From contig CM042551.1 of NCBI GenBank assembly GCA_023630585.1, positions 5,018,501 to 5,082,500 on the forward strand: DNA of 64,000 bases, read 5' to 3'. The DNA comes from Cranoglanis bouderius (Eukaryota > Chordata > Actinopteri > Siluriformes > Cranoglanididae). Positions 1 through 10,117 of the stretch are shown here, in pieces (the stretch's first letter is position 1; each line of letters starts with the position of its first letter). Below the pieces are notes generated by a model. The model was given only the letters and a program-made list of their open reading frames with translations, did no database searches and was not told the origin of the DNA. The translations under genes were made by a program, and so were the position numbers.

Positions 1-92
1 ATAACAACATTGCTCAAGTAGTCCTGGGATTTGAGCTCACAGCCTTTGGATCATTAGTGCAGAACCTTATGTGCTGAGCTACCTCTGCCTTG
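1..92 (-). mobile_element. tRNA-derived SINE fragment
   Basis: Read on the minus strand this resembles the tRNA-like head of the SINE at 10521: a Pol III box B-like segment around gtgagctcaaatcccagg and the A-box side near the right end. It is cut by the window edge and diverged. It lies in rdh8 intron 1. Confidence 0.45.
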
Positions 93-481
93 TTTACTGC
101 AGGTGGGATTAAGCGGTTAAGCAGCTTTCTTCTTCTTCAAACTGCTGAATCCATTCTGGTTTACTTTCTGTGCATCACTGCAAGCATCTTATCTAACCTT
201 TCAATACATAAAACTGAACACTGTGAGTGTAGTGCTGGCCAGTGCGAGTCACATCATACTCTTGTAATGTCTGACGGTATCAAACTGATTTCTGAATCAA
301 CCTGGGCTTAGCACAGAAGTTTCTTTTTTTCTTTTGAGCTGTAAATCCCTATCTGTTTAATGAACACTCTGGCCCCAGTTTGACCAGATACCTTTGGAAT
401 GCTAACGACCAACCTTCCCCCCTTCGTACACACACACACACAAGCTTACCTTACACACACAATGGAAAAATCTCTCTCGAA
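93..481. other. rdh8 intron 1, no clear feature
   Basis: Unique-looking AT-rich DNA with a short (AC)n run near 427-442. The 73-codon open frame at 90-311 shows no recognisable protein. Confidence 0.4.
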
Positions 482-2006
482 TGTAACGTGTAATTATATG
501 TAATTATTCGATGCCTAAATAGTGTGATGTTATCTTGTTTACATATATTGTGTGTTTATGTGACCTAACCTTAATGATTTTAGATAGTCTTAACTTAGGA
601 TATTATTTTAAATGTCTGTAACCATGTTTTACTTGTAATATTCGTTCCAAGTCCATCGAATTTGGTATGTGGTTAATCGTCTTGCGATACCCTGATTGAT
701 TATGCATATCATATTGCAATGGGATACATTATTTCATGCTTTCTCTTAATTCCATATATAATACGGTGTAAACCGGCTCCTCCCTGGACATGCAAATTCG
801 GGTCTGAGACCAGACAAAGAGCGTTCATCCTGCCAACAAATCTAACTTCCTGATTGGCCCATAGCCCAAAGAGGCATGTGTGTTGGTGTTGTCTTTAAAA
901 CAACACCACACTTTGAAGCTCTACTCTCTGCAGTCGTCTCTTCAGTCTCTCTTCACTCACTTCAACTTGACACTCTTCCGGTTTCTCTCCCCCGGTGCCA
1001 CGTGCCCCGGGAAGAGGAAGCCAGGATCTCTCTCTCCCGGACAAAAGATGCAACCGCCTCACGGCCGATGCCTTTTCAAACGGCACGACGAACCAGCGAA
1101 CTCTACACGACCTCGCACGAACTTTCAAACCAAAGCCATGCAAGTATAGTTAATGGGTCTATATCTGCGTTTAAGATTGCACCCATTTACAGGAGATTTA
1201 AGTTCGTTGCTGGTTTTGAAAAAGGCTAATTAGTTGTGTTTTTGTCTGCCATTCCCTTTTATTTCCTTACTTTCTCTCTATACCTTTTCTTTCCTTGTAT
1301 ATAGATGTACATATGTGTGTTTTGCTTAGAGTTAGTCGTGTGTATCCATAGTTACATCTAGTTATTAAAATCTATTATCCCACGCTTGATTTTCTATGTT
1401 TTTGTTCACATGATAGAGTCCCTTCTTCACTGCATAAGATCTCGCTTACCCACTCTAATTTTTAATAACAACTTCATTGGTTAATCCTTCCTGGCCAGAA
1501 GGATAAACTCCCTCTTTAGAGTTCATAATTCTAAACTAGACTACACCTAATCCTAAAAGCTGATCTAGACCACATACATAGTCATAATTAATTATAATCC
1601 ATTGTAGTTACTTATCTATATGTATATGTGCACATACACGAATTCCCTTTCATGGCTGATGTATATTTATAACTGGTCACAACACGTGTTGATTAGATAT
1701 AGAGATATATTTCACGCCATTCGAGCTAATTCCTTACATAAATTGGAGAATACATTTAAACGTGTTAAACATCTTTTAATTCGTTACATAAATTGTAACT
1801 GGTGGAGAATATTTTTAAATGTTGCAGATTCATCCGATTTACTACACATTCTGGTAGATAATGCGGGCACGCTTTAAAACTCGTCTCCTTTAAAAAGGTG
1901 CTTCGAATCCAAGCGTGCGCTTCTGTTTCATTTTCCATGTTTAAAGTTGATCCATTACATTATTCTGGTGGAAAAGAATAATGCTAGTAATGATTGATTC
2001 GTTACA
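482..2006. repeat. LTR-like block in rdh8 intron 1 (possible solo LTR)
   Basis: The block starts TGTAACG (482-488) and ends CGTTACA (2000-2006), giving a TG...CA unit of 1,525 bp with 7-bp inverted ends, as in LTR retrotransposons. Inside are a TATA-like stretch (tatataat near 755-763), a GC-rich pyrimidine segment (930-1110) and a late TTATTAAAATC. No flanking coding region (gag/pol) is present, so a solo LTR would be the reading. The expected 4-5-bp target duplication is not clear (ctctc occurs near both sides but off by 3 bp), so both ends are uncertain. A repeat-library search would settle it. Confidence 0.3.
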
Positions 2007-2044
2007 CTCTCTTCTTCTGAACGACCGTGAATGCGAATCAATCA
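1991..2044. repeat. Perfect 10-bp inverted repeat (hairpin)
   Basis: tgattgattc at 1991-2000 pairs with gaatcaatca at 2035-2044 across a 34-bp loop. It overlaps the right boundary of the LTR-like block and is one reason that boundary is uncertain. Confidence 0.5.
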
Positions 2045-2719
2045 GTATCGCGTTCATCATGAAAGCATCTGAACAGACGTGAGAGTGCATTAAACCCAGA
2101 GTGAACAAACCAGGCAAAGCTTTAACACGCCGCAGTGAACAACCATGCCATTATCTGAGCTGTTATTGTGAAATAAGACTTAAGACGGATTAAATGTTGC
2201 TGAATGCGGTCTCGCAGGGATTTTTTGGTTTTGTTGTATTCTGTTTAATTCCCTTCAGCTTGCACAGATTGTCTCCTGCATTTCACTGTGAAATGGGTGA
2301 AAGTGCATTTAGGAGTTATTTTGTCTACGTTCAAGGCTACAGTTACAGTGCGTGGTTGGTTAAGCTTTGAACTTTTTGTGTTGGTCGAACTTTTCCAGTG
2401 TTTGTTTGGGTACAAATGGACAGACATTAACACCATAGCTTGCACTTTAACCTCGTAAGAATTTGTTTAGACTTGGAAATGATTATTCAAAATTGTAAGA
2501 CTTTAGCTGTTGAGGTTCGGCCCAATGAAGATTTTTCCCCCCCAATAACAACACATCGCTTAGTGTTTTATTCCCCTTATTCCACAGCATTTGGCCAAAT
2601 CTGTTAATCAGAAAATGAAGAAACTAAATCAACACATAGACCAGTCAGAATCAAGAATTCAACAGCGCTGTAGAATTAAAAACAAACAAACTACGAAACA
2701 CTTTACGAGTCCATGTAAC
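2045..2719. other. rdh8 intron 1, mostly unique DNA
   Basis: No gene or clear repeat, except 2545-2600 (ccaataacaacacatcgctt...ttattcc), which resembles one end of the interspersed family also seen at 6905, 27240 and 46035. Confidence 0.4.
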
Positions 2720-4075
2720 CCTCTAGGTATTAATTCAGCCATTTGGTAGTTAAATTTGACCTTGTAATTTGATGCAGTAGGAATTAATTCAACACTTCAA
2801 CACTAGAAAAGTTCATTTAAACCTGCAGGTGATAAATGAACACTATAAATGTTAATTCAATCCCATATTTGTTAATTCAACACTTTAAACTCAACACTGT
2901 AAACCATGCAGATGATACACTATAAACTTTAACCACAAGTGTTCATTCAGTCCTGTAAGTGTTAATTCAATCTGTACAAATCGTATTCATTCAACACATT
3001 AAGGGTTAATTCAGCTCAGTAACTGTTAGATCATTCGATCCATTAAGCGTTACAAGTCTGGAGGCAGGCTACTAATTAAACCCTATAGGTGTTCATTTAA
3101 CACTGTAAAAGTTAGTTCATGCATTTACAGCATATGTTAATTAAACACTCAAGGTGTTAATTCAACCTTTTGGCTGCTAATTCAACTTGGTAATATGTTC
3201 AACATGGTAACATGGCAATGGTGTTAATAAAATCCTGTAATAATTTATTCAACCATGCAGGTGCTGATTTAACTCTGTAAACATTAATTTGACAGCTTAG
3301 GTGTTAATTAAATCCTGCATGTATTTATTCAATGCTGTAAGAGTTAATATGACTTTGCATGTGTTAAACACGTTGGGGTTAATTAAACCCCTTCATTGCT
3401 AATTCAACATTGTAAAAGTTAATCCTATCTTATAGGTGTTAATTCACCAGGGTTAATCTAGACCTTTAGATGTTAATTTAACCCTGCATATGTCAATTGA
3501 ACAGTCTATGAGTTCATTCAAACCTGCAGGTGTTAAAGTTAGTTAGTTAGTTTAACTTTATTGTCCATTCTGTTTGTCACAGAACGGAAATTTGTCTTTG
3601 ACACTGGTATCATACATATATCCATAAATACATCCACATAGATGCTTACACATTGAAAGTAGCTATGCAGATATTAGTTTATCTATGCACGTAGGTGTAC
3701 ACTGAACAGTTTAAAAGAGTTAACTCTGAAGATGTTCATTAAATTATGTAGGTGTTAGAATTAACTGCGAATTGAACACTTTAAGAGCATTAATTTATCT
3801 ATGTAGGTGTTAACTGAACTAACTATGTTGAACTCTTGAAATGTTAATTCAACCCTTATGTGTTAAAATGAACTACGTAAGTGTTAATGCTTTGAGGGTT
3901 AATTGAACCCTTTAGGTGTTAAATTGGCACTGTAACTCTGAATTCAACCTTTTAGGAGTTAATTAAACACTGCACATGTTTATTCGATACTACAAGAGTT
4001 CATTAGACATGGCAGGTGTTAATTTAACCATGTCTATGTGCTGTTTTAACCATTTAAGTGTTGATTAAACTCTGA
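2720..4075. repeat. Degenerate tandem array, about 22-bp AT-rich unit
   Basis: The stretch is built of imperfect copies of roughly GTGTTAATTCAACCCTGTAG, spaced about 20-24 bp, for example near 2885, 2950, 3120-3170, 3300 and 3840-4075. I estimate 50 or more units. Copies differ strongly, so the array is old. It is interrupted at about 3538-3690 by another repeat and lies in rdh8 intron 1. Confidence 0.8.
3538..3690 (-). mobile_element. LINE/SINE 3'-end fragment inside the 22-bp array
   Basis: Starts with (GTTA)n, then tttattgtccattctg...cacagaacggaaatttgtc, the reverse of a common fish retroposon 3' end that reads as a polymerase-copied tail (compare 16053-16142). It splits the tandem array, so it inserted after the array formed. 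The right boundary is approximate. Confidence 0.5.
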
Positions 4076-4120
4076 GGAGTGCGCTGTATGAGGTAGTGCT
4101 CCAGATGAAGACTTCAGAGT

Positions 4121-4121
<1 letters not shown>

Positions 4122-4153
<32 letters not shown>
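4122..4153. repeat. (CT)n microsatellite
   Basis: Perfect CT run at the right end of the 22-bp array; a (TTTC)n run follows at 4566-4590. The 4160-4480 stretch between is GC-richer with CG dinucleotides but no gene was recognised. Confidence 0.9.
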
Positions 4154-4156
<3 letters not shown>

Positions 4157-4704
4157 CCAGGTCTCCAACTTTGTCCTTTTCCCCAGCACACACTCGGGCG
4201 CATTAGACACGCCACTAAAGTCCACCACTGGCGGCCATAAAGGGCGCTTTGTGCTGGAGAAGTGGCTTGTTAAAGAACTGGCAGTGTCTTTATGAACTCC
4301 GCCGCATCGTCGTCCCCTAGAAACCGACATTTCACATGCTAATCACCGCAAATCGGCATCCGCGAATTTACCCGGTGCAAAGATCGCAGCTCAGTTGCGC
4401 GAGAGCAAGCGAATGTGCGCGAGGATTTGCCTGATGTCGACCTTTGGCGTGGAACTAAACCTATAAACAACAGAGTTCAGCGCGTGCACAAGTTAAACTT
4501 GCGTGTAAATCCTAAAATAGTTACCATTCAGTTACAAAAGCAACATAAAAAATAAATGAAGGAAGTTTCTTTCTTTCTTTCTTTCTTTCTTAAAAAAAAC
4601 AAAACAACAACCTTAATAATAAAATAATAAAATCTGCAATAAAGTTTATAGGGAGGTTTAAATAGTCGCTTTCTGCTACAAACAGTAGGAGAGCAAGAGT
4701 TTAC

Positions 4705-4810
4705 CATAATAGCGCTTCTGCTCGTCTTTGGCCAATAGGACGGCGATCCGCAATCCAATCCCGGAAGAACAGCCGGTAATGAGGACCACTTTCTGGCTCG
4801 CGCTCGCCAT
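4705..4810 (-). CDS. rdh8: Retinol dehydrogenase 8-like, first coding exon (partial gene)
   Basis: Read on the minus strand from the ATG at 4810-4808, this exon gives 35 codons plus one base, then a GT donor at 4704-4703. The peptide opens MASASQKVVLITGCSSGIGL, a textbook short-chain dehydrogenase/reductase start: beta strand, then the TGxxxGIG nucleotide-binding loop (residues 12-19), ending AKDEQKRYY. This matches my memory of vertebrate RDH8, the photoreceptor outer-segment enzyme that reduces all-trans-retinal to all-trans-retinol with NADPH. The exon ends in phase 1, which would give Val after RYY, as in RDH8. Exon 2 (expected VxATMRDL) is not found in 1-4700, so intron 1 exceeds 4.7 kb. 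HSD17B1 is the closest alternative. The neighbour col5a3, divergent to it, is also its neighbour in human, which favours rdh8; the a/b paralogue cannot be told. Confidence 0.85.
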
Positions 4811-4844
4811 GACCACCTCGCGCGCTGCTGACTCTCCGCTCCGG

Positions 4845-4915
<71 letters not shown>

Positions 4916-5010
4916 CACACACCGAGCTTAGTCACCGTGAGCTCAGAAACTAAAGCGGATCACAACGCGAGGGGCCCGCGGGAGCGCGCGACATGGTCAC
5001 ATGGCCGAGA
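4811..5010 (-). promoter_or_regulatory. Presumed rdh8 5' leader and promoter region with (TC)n(AC)n tract
   Basis: Directly upstream of the rdh8 start codon lies a compound microsatellite, (TC)n at 4847-4890 followed by (AC)n at 4891-4913 on the plus strand, about 36 bp from the ATG. Beyond it, 4940-5010 is locally GC-rich with several CG dinucleotides, unlike the AT-rich surroundings. Promoter role is inferred from position only; no TATA box or initiator was confirmed. Confidence 0.4.
4847..4913. repeat. Compound (TC)n(AC)n microsatellite
   Basis: About 22 TC units then 11 AC units, placed 36 bp upstream of the rdh8 start codon on the minus strand, so probably in its 5' UTR or core promoter. 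Confidence 0.95.
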
Positions 5011-5232
5011 AAATGCGCGACCTATGATTAATGCGTACTCTAACAAGTACACCAAGGTCACAATGTAGGTATACAATTGTGCATTCTCAGCACATCAGCA
5101 ACACTGAGATGGGAGTGTGTGTTGTGCTGGCATGAGTGAATGAAGTGCAGCAGCGTTACACTTATTGCACTTCTTCACACACTGTCATCCTGTAGATGTG
5201 CAATTAAAGACTAAGAGCATCTGTTTTATTTG

Positions 5233-5233
<1 letters not shown>

Positions 5234-5306
<73 letters not shown>
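5234..5306. repeat. (CT)n microsatellite
   Basis: Nearly perfect CT run with one CG interruption near 5287. The long open frames crossing it on both strands are artefacts of the repeat. Confidence 0.95.
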
Positions 5307-5490
5307 GTATTTGTGTGTGTAACTTGTCCACTACTAACCCTTCATCAGTTTCACTATCTGACTGGTTCGATGCTGAGTTCGAGTTGCTGTCACTGTTGAA
5401 TGTTCTCCATGAACCCTCAAGGGTTTTCTCCAGTTTCCTTCTACATCCCAAAAACACTCCAGGTGGATTGGCTATGGTAAATTGCTTCTA

Positions 5491-6756
5491 CAGTGCCCTC
5501 CACTAATAATGGCACCCTTGGTAAATATGAGCAAAGAAGGCAGTGAGAAATTGTCTTTCTTGTTTAACTTTTTGATCTTTTGTTAAAATAATTCACAAAA
5601 ATACTCTGCTCTCATGGATATCAAACAATTGCAAACAAAACACATTTATTTATTTATTTATTTATTTGTTAAATATAGGTGTGCAACAATTATTGGCACC
5701 CTTTTAGTCAATACTTTGTGCTACCTCCCTTTGCCAAGATAACAGTGCTGAGTCTTCTCCTATAATGCCTGGTGAGGTTGGAGAATACATGGCAAGGGAT
5801 CTGAGACCATTCCTCCATACAAAACAGCGCCAGAACATTAAAGAGCCACCATCATATTTAACCGTGGGCATGAGGTACTTTTCCATATGGCTACCTCTCT
5901 GTGTGCACCAAAACCAACTCTGGTGTTTATTGCCAAAAAGCTCTATTTTGGTTTCATCTGACCATAGAACCCGATCCCATTTGAAGTTCCAGTAGTGTCT
6001 GGCAAACTGAAGATGCTTGAGTTTGTTTTTGGATGAGAGTAGAGGCTTTTTTCTTGAAACCCTTCCAAACAACTTGTGGTGATGTAGTGTGACTTCAGAT
6101 TGTAGTTTTGGAGACTTTCTGACCCCAAGACGCAACTAACTTCTGCAATTCTCCAGCTGTGATCCTTGGAGATTTTTTGGCCACTCGAACCATCCTCTTC
6201 ACAGTGCGTTGAGACAATACAGACACACGTCCAATTCCAGGTTGATTCATAACATTCCCAGTTGACTGGAACTTCTTAATTATTGCCCTGATGGTGGAAA
6301 TGGACATTTTCAATGCTTGTGCTATTTTCTTATAGCCACTTCCCATTTTGTGAAGCTCAACAACCTTTTGCTGCACATCACAGCTATATTCCTTGGTCTT
6401 ACCCATTGTTATGAATGACTAAGGGAATTTGGCCTGTGTGTTACCTTATATTTATACCCCTGTGAAACAGGAAGTCATGGTTGAACAAATTTCCTGTTCC
6501 TAGTCACCCAGGTGAACTAAAAAAAATTTAAAATATCAACTTCAAATAATTGTTGTACACCTATATTTAACAAAGATATATTTTATTATTATTTTATAAA
6601 CCTGTGTTGTGTTTACAATTGTTTGATATCCATGAGAGCAGAGTATTTTTGTGAATTATTTTAACAAAAGATCAAAAAGTTAAACAAGAAAGATAATTTT
6701 TCACTGCCTTCTTTGCTCATATTTACCAAGGGTGCCATTATTAGTGGAGGGCACTG
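5491..6756 (-). mobile_element. Tc1-like transposon, internally deleted
   Basis: Long terminal inverted repeats begin CAGTGCCCTCCACTAATAAT and end with its complement; the arms match over about 200 bp. TA dinucleotides flank both ends (5489-5490 and 6757-6758), the target duplication of the IS630/Tc1/mariner superfamily. Total 1,266 bp, shorter than a full ~1.6-kb Tc1 because the C-terminal half of the transposase is deleted. Inserted in a V-SINE-like copy. Confidence 0.92.
5704..6406 (-). pseudogene. Tc1 transposase pseudogene (deleted, frameshifted)
   Basis: Minus-strand ATG at 6406 starts MGKTKEYSCDVQQKVVELHK with the paired-like helix-turn-helix (GSGYKKIAQALKMSISTIRA). A one-base shift near 6100 moves the reading to another frame, which continues through LFGRVSRKKPLLS and the first catalytic Asp (VLWSDETKIELFG). 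Shortly after GGSLMFW the sequence jumps to the extreme C-terminal segment, so the second Asp and the Glu of the DDE triad are gone. It cannot encode an active enzyme but keeps ends that a related transposase might use. Confidence 0.9.
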
Positions 6757-6904
6757 TAGGTGTGAATGTGTGTGTATGGTGGACTGGCATCCCTTCCAGA
6801 GTGTATTCTCACCTTCCACTCAATGTTCCTTGCACAGGCTTTGGATCCACAACGGCCATAAGAAGGTCACAGGGTTACCGAAGATGGTGTGGTGCGGTCC
6901 TCCC

Positions 6905-6975
6905 TAAAGTTACTGTTACTGCCCTAAAGTTGATTACTTTCCAATAACAACACTTCCTGAAATGATTTATTCTTT
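6905..6975 (+). repeat. Interspersed family A fragment (right end)
   Basis: ttactgttactgccctaaagttgattactttccaataacaacacttcctg resembles segments at 27215-27290 and 46015-46070; all end in a ccaataacaacac...ttatt motif. Likely the right end of a non-autonomous DNA transposon family. Confidence 0.45.
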
Positions 6976-7146
6976 AGCAATTTCCAACAATTAAAATTTT
7001 TAACATCATGCTTTTTATCTGTTTATGCCAGGGGTGTTCAAGTAAAAATTGTATAAATTGTTCAAGTAAAAATAAGCATGATCCTTAACCCTTGAGCATG
7101 AACTTGAGCATGAGCCTTAACCCTCATCTGCTCACTTGAATCCTGT

Positions 7147-7205
7147 CACAATTGTAAGTTGCTTTGGCTAAAAAGCATCAGCCAAATGAGGTAAATGTAA
7201 ATCTA
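7147..7205 (+). mobile_element. SINE 3'-tail fragment
   Basis: tgtaagttgctttggctaaaaagcatcagccaaatgaggtaaatgtaaat matches the common fish SINE tail (cgctttggataaaagcgtctgccaaatg) also present at 10660-10700. Confidence 0.6.
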
Positions 7206-7472
7206 AAATGAATAAAAGAATGTGGTAAAAGTGTCATTCAGAGCTGCATGAGCAACCTGTACATTGTGCCGTTAATGAATATGTTCTTTCTTTGTGTTTC
7301 CAAACTTCAAGCTTCACATCTGAGCGCATCACTTAAGTAAAACCCACCCACTCTCGTGATATTTTTTGTCCCGATGCACAGCTCTACTCTGAACAGATGA
7401 AATGTCTTTCTGACCTCTTTAGCTGTCTGTAGCTATAGTCTCTGATCTTCAGTGAGCTTCCTTCAGCTAACT

Positions 7473-7697
7473 CAGATAGCATACATTTCTGGGCCCCATC
7501 TGGGCCAACTATGGTACATATGGCTCAGTTCTGGCAATGGCAAAGGTCATATGGGCCATATCTGGCCCTCACACAACAAGCCGGTTTTAGGCTTGTTTTG
7601 TCTGGGCCCACATCTGGCCCAGAAGCCAGCCACACTCAGGTTGAGTCATTGCCGTCATTCCATACGGTATGTGGGCCAGATGTCATTTGCTATCTGG
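7473..7697. mobile_element. MITE with ~28-bp imperfect terminal inverted repeats
   Basis: The left end cagatagcatacatttctgg is complementary to the right end (tgggccagatgtcatttgctatctg) with mismatches, and the interior repeats TGGGCC and CATCTGG motifs. About 225 bp, no coding capacity. Target duplication not resolved, so the superfamily is unknown. Confidence 0.6.
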
Positions 7698-7769
7698 GAA
7701 ATAATTGACATAAATGCATGTGATTGGATAAACGACCACAGAGGATCTGCTAAACAAGGTTTATATTTA

Positions 7770-8092
7770 GAATCATAACTACGAACAGTTTTTTCCCCCA
7801 ATGTCTATCAGCTCTGCTACAATACTTTGTCGAGTGCTTGGTTCGGTCTGCTGAAATACTTTTACCCCAAAAGTATGAAAAAGTTCCTGTCATCATTAAC
7901 ATTATAGCAGCTATAATCAGTCGTTGTCTCACCAGCCTTTCTTTTTTCTCTCTCTCTCAAAATTAATAAGACAAAAATTAAGCTTGTGCAAATCATGTTC
8001 GCAAGAAACTGTGAAGCACTCCTTCCATAAATATTAAATAAACATCTCCTTACAGAAAACTTCACCATATCAATGATTATGCGGTTTTCTTT

Positions 8093-8094
<2 letters not shown>
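7770..8094 (-). repeat. Interspersed family A copy (non-autonomous DNA element?)
   Basis: Reverse-complemented, the segment reads gatatggtgaagttttctgtaaggagatgtttatttaatatttatggaagg... then gaaaggctggtgagacaacgactg, matching the plus-strand copies at 35045-35300 and 37340-37480. Cut on its far side by the (TA)n tract at 8095. Confidence 0.55.

Positions 8095-8157
<63 letters not shown>
8095..8157. repeat. (TA)n microsatellite
   Basis: Perfect TA run of about 31 units. The 8160-8880 stretch after it shows no gene or recognised repeat. Confidence 0.97.
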
Positions 8158-8161
<4 letters not shown>

Positions 8162-8918
8162 CACTTTATTATTAGACTTCAGTTATATGGAGCATCTGTT
8201 ATATCAACATCTTCTGACCAGATTCAAGAGGCAATTTATCACTAATCCAGATGTTCTCAGATAAGCTTTGTAATGCATAGAATCTTTAAAAAGCAGTGAT
8301 TGTTTAGGATAAAGCTCTTAAACAGACACAAGGCGAATTGATCCGTGAGGGTTAAAGAAAGAGCGAGATAGTGAGGTGAAAACGCACAGTCACATGCAAT
8401 CCTGTGTGAAATTGAGATTAATTAAGTAGACTTGAGTCCGAGCGCAGACTGACAGAAGCCATTGTCCTCCTGAAGCAGCTCATTTACGCCACGAAACTTT
8501 TCAGCATTCTTCTCTTTCATTCGCAACACAGAAGGCCACTGTCAAATCACACACCCACCCCTGAGCCGAGCAGAGCAGAGAGCTAATGAGAGCCTGCAGC
8601 TCCCCCTGCTGCCACAACACTGCAGGAGGATCATCTCATGCATGACTTTTTTTATTTACTTCATGATTTTATTTACTTCAGCAGCAAGTTCCACTCTGGA
8701 AAAAGAGATTAAAGCTAAATAAACTGTAAAGAGTCAATATAATAAATAGCGAGCAACTTTGACCATCAAACACACATGAAATGGACTCGGCAAAGAGGCT
8801 GATAAAATGTGTAGTAGTATTTTTTTTTTCCAGTATTGAAAGGAGCACAAGATGTTCAGGTGGATGTGATGGAGTCACCGAGTCCTAAGAGGTCACACAC
8901 TCACACCAGGACTTAACG

Positions 8919-8920
8919 TG

Positions 8921-8988
<68 letters not shown>

Positions 8989-8999
8989 TGTGTGTGTGT
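8919..8999. repeat. (TG)n microsatellite
   Basis: About 40 TG units with a few CG variants. Open frames crossing it are repeat artefacts. Confidence 0.97.
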
Positions 9000-9374
9000 A
9001 TGTACACTGTTGCCCCAGCTGCAGAGCAATAAAACTGAGTTGTAACATAAGAAGCAGGAAAAAAGGAACACAATCAAACACATTCATGCATGCACAATGA
9101 CAGACACTTCACCCCTCATTTCCCTGCCCTGTGTACATGTACAGAGGATTCCGTCCTGCTGGGCTCATTAAAAAAAACAACATTAGGAAGGACTTAGGAC
9201 ATGTCTCCAGCTGGAGAGCAGGGATGAAATAAAATTCGTGAAAAAGGCTCTTGTGCTCATTTGAAAATGTATTTGTATATTTCTACAATCACACCAAGGG
9301 GTAAAAACAAACACACAAACAAACAAACAAACAAATAAATAAAGAGCTTAAAGTTTAGGTTAAACTTTGACTTA

Positions 9375-9572
9375 CAGTGGGTATAGAAAAGAATCCCCCC
9401 CCCCCCCCAAAATAATCACATTTTGTTGCTTTCCAGCCTGAAATGAAGACAGACACAGTTTTTATTTTATCCAGCTGTATTTACTCAGTGCAACATCCAA
9501 GTGAAAGATATAACACCAACATGTCAGAAAAAAATAAAATAAAATAAAAAAAAAAAACAGAATCACCCACTG
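9375..9572. mobile_element. Tc1-derived MITE
   Basis: Starts CAGTGGGTATAGAAAAGAAT and ends gaatcacccactg, with TA at 9373-9374 and 9573-9574. The left arm (ttttgttgctttccagcctg) is longer than the right, so this is a Tc1 element reduced to its ends, about 198 bp. It contains poly-C near 9396-9409 and an A-rich tract. Confidence 0.75.
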
Positions 9573-9574
9573 TA

Positions 9575-9835
9575 GACTAGAAGAGAATAGAATAGAATAT
9601 AATAGGAGTCTAATGGAAGAGAATGGAATAGAATGGAACAGATTAGACTAGATTAGACTAGACTAGACTAGAATAGAATAGAATAGAATAGAATAGAATA
9701 GAATAGAATAGAATAGAATCAGAGTCTAATGGAAGAGAATATGATAGAATGGAACAGATTAGACTAGACTAGAATAGAATAGAATAGAATAGGTCTAACA
9801 GAATAGAATGGAATAGAAAAGAATTAGAAATAAAT
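9575..9835. repeat. (TAGAA)n pentamer-based satellite
   Basis: Repeats of tagaa with variants tagac, tggaa and longer blocks (agagtctaatggaagagaat recurs at 9605 and 9720), so a pentamer array with a higher-order ~115-bp duplication. Confidence 0.85.
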
Positions 9836-9899
9836 AGAAGCCTAATAGAAAAACAACTGTAAAGTGTAAACAGAACAAGAAAGTAATAACAACAATAAT

Positions 9900-9934
9900 A
9901 ATAAAATTAAATAAATAAATAAATAAATTAATTA

Positions 9935-9989
<55 letters not shown>

Positions 9990-9990
9990 T
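9900..9990. repeat. (AAT)n-type microsatellite cluster
   Basis: Runs of aaat, aatt and then about 18 AAT units (9936-9988). Confidence 0.95.
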
Positions 9991-10076
9991 GATGATGATT
10001 AGACATGAAGAATGTGGGTGGCATTTATACATCAGATCTGATCATCATGGAGACCATATGAACACTTGCCCAAAGC

Positions 10077-10078
<2 letters not shown>

Positions 10079-10114
<36 letters not shown>
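10079..10114. repeat. (GT)n microsatellite
   Basis: About 18 GT units. The flanks 10120-10510 show no gene. Confidence 0.95.

Positions 10115-10117
<3 letters not shown>

Larger units (their letters stand above)
5405..6904 (+). mobile_element. V-SINE-like retroposon split by a Tc1 insertion
   Basis: 5405-5490 (gttctccatgaaccctcaag...gattggctatggtaaattgcttcta) and 6759-6904 (ggtgtgaatgtgtgtg...ctggcatcccttccag...ggatccacaacg) are the two halves of one retroposon copy. The same body is contiguous at 26636-26895 and 55035-55215. The Tc1 element 5491-6756 sits between them, flanked by TA on both sides. Confidence 0.7.

Noticed and set aside
876..1229. 117-codon ORF and two overlapping frames on both strands
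   Set aside because: Lies in the GC-rich part of the LTR-like block; no domain, and similar-length frames occur on both strands.
9300..10000. CRISPR-like array of regular repeats
   Set aside because: Simple pentamer and AAT repeats without unique spacers in a vertebrate genome.
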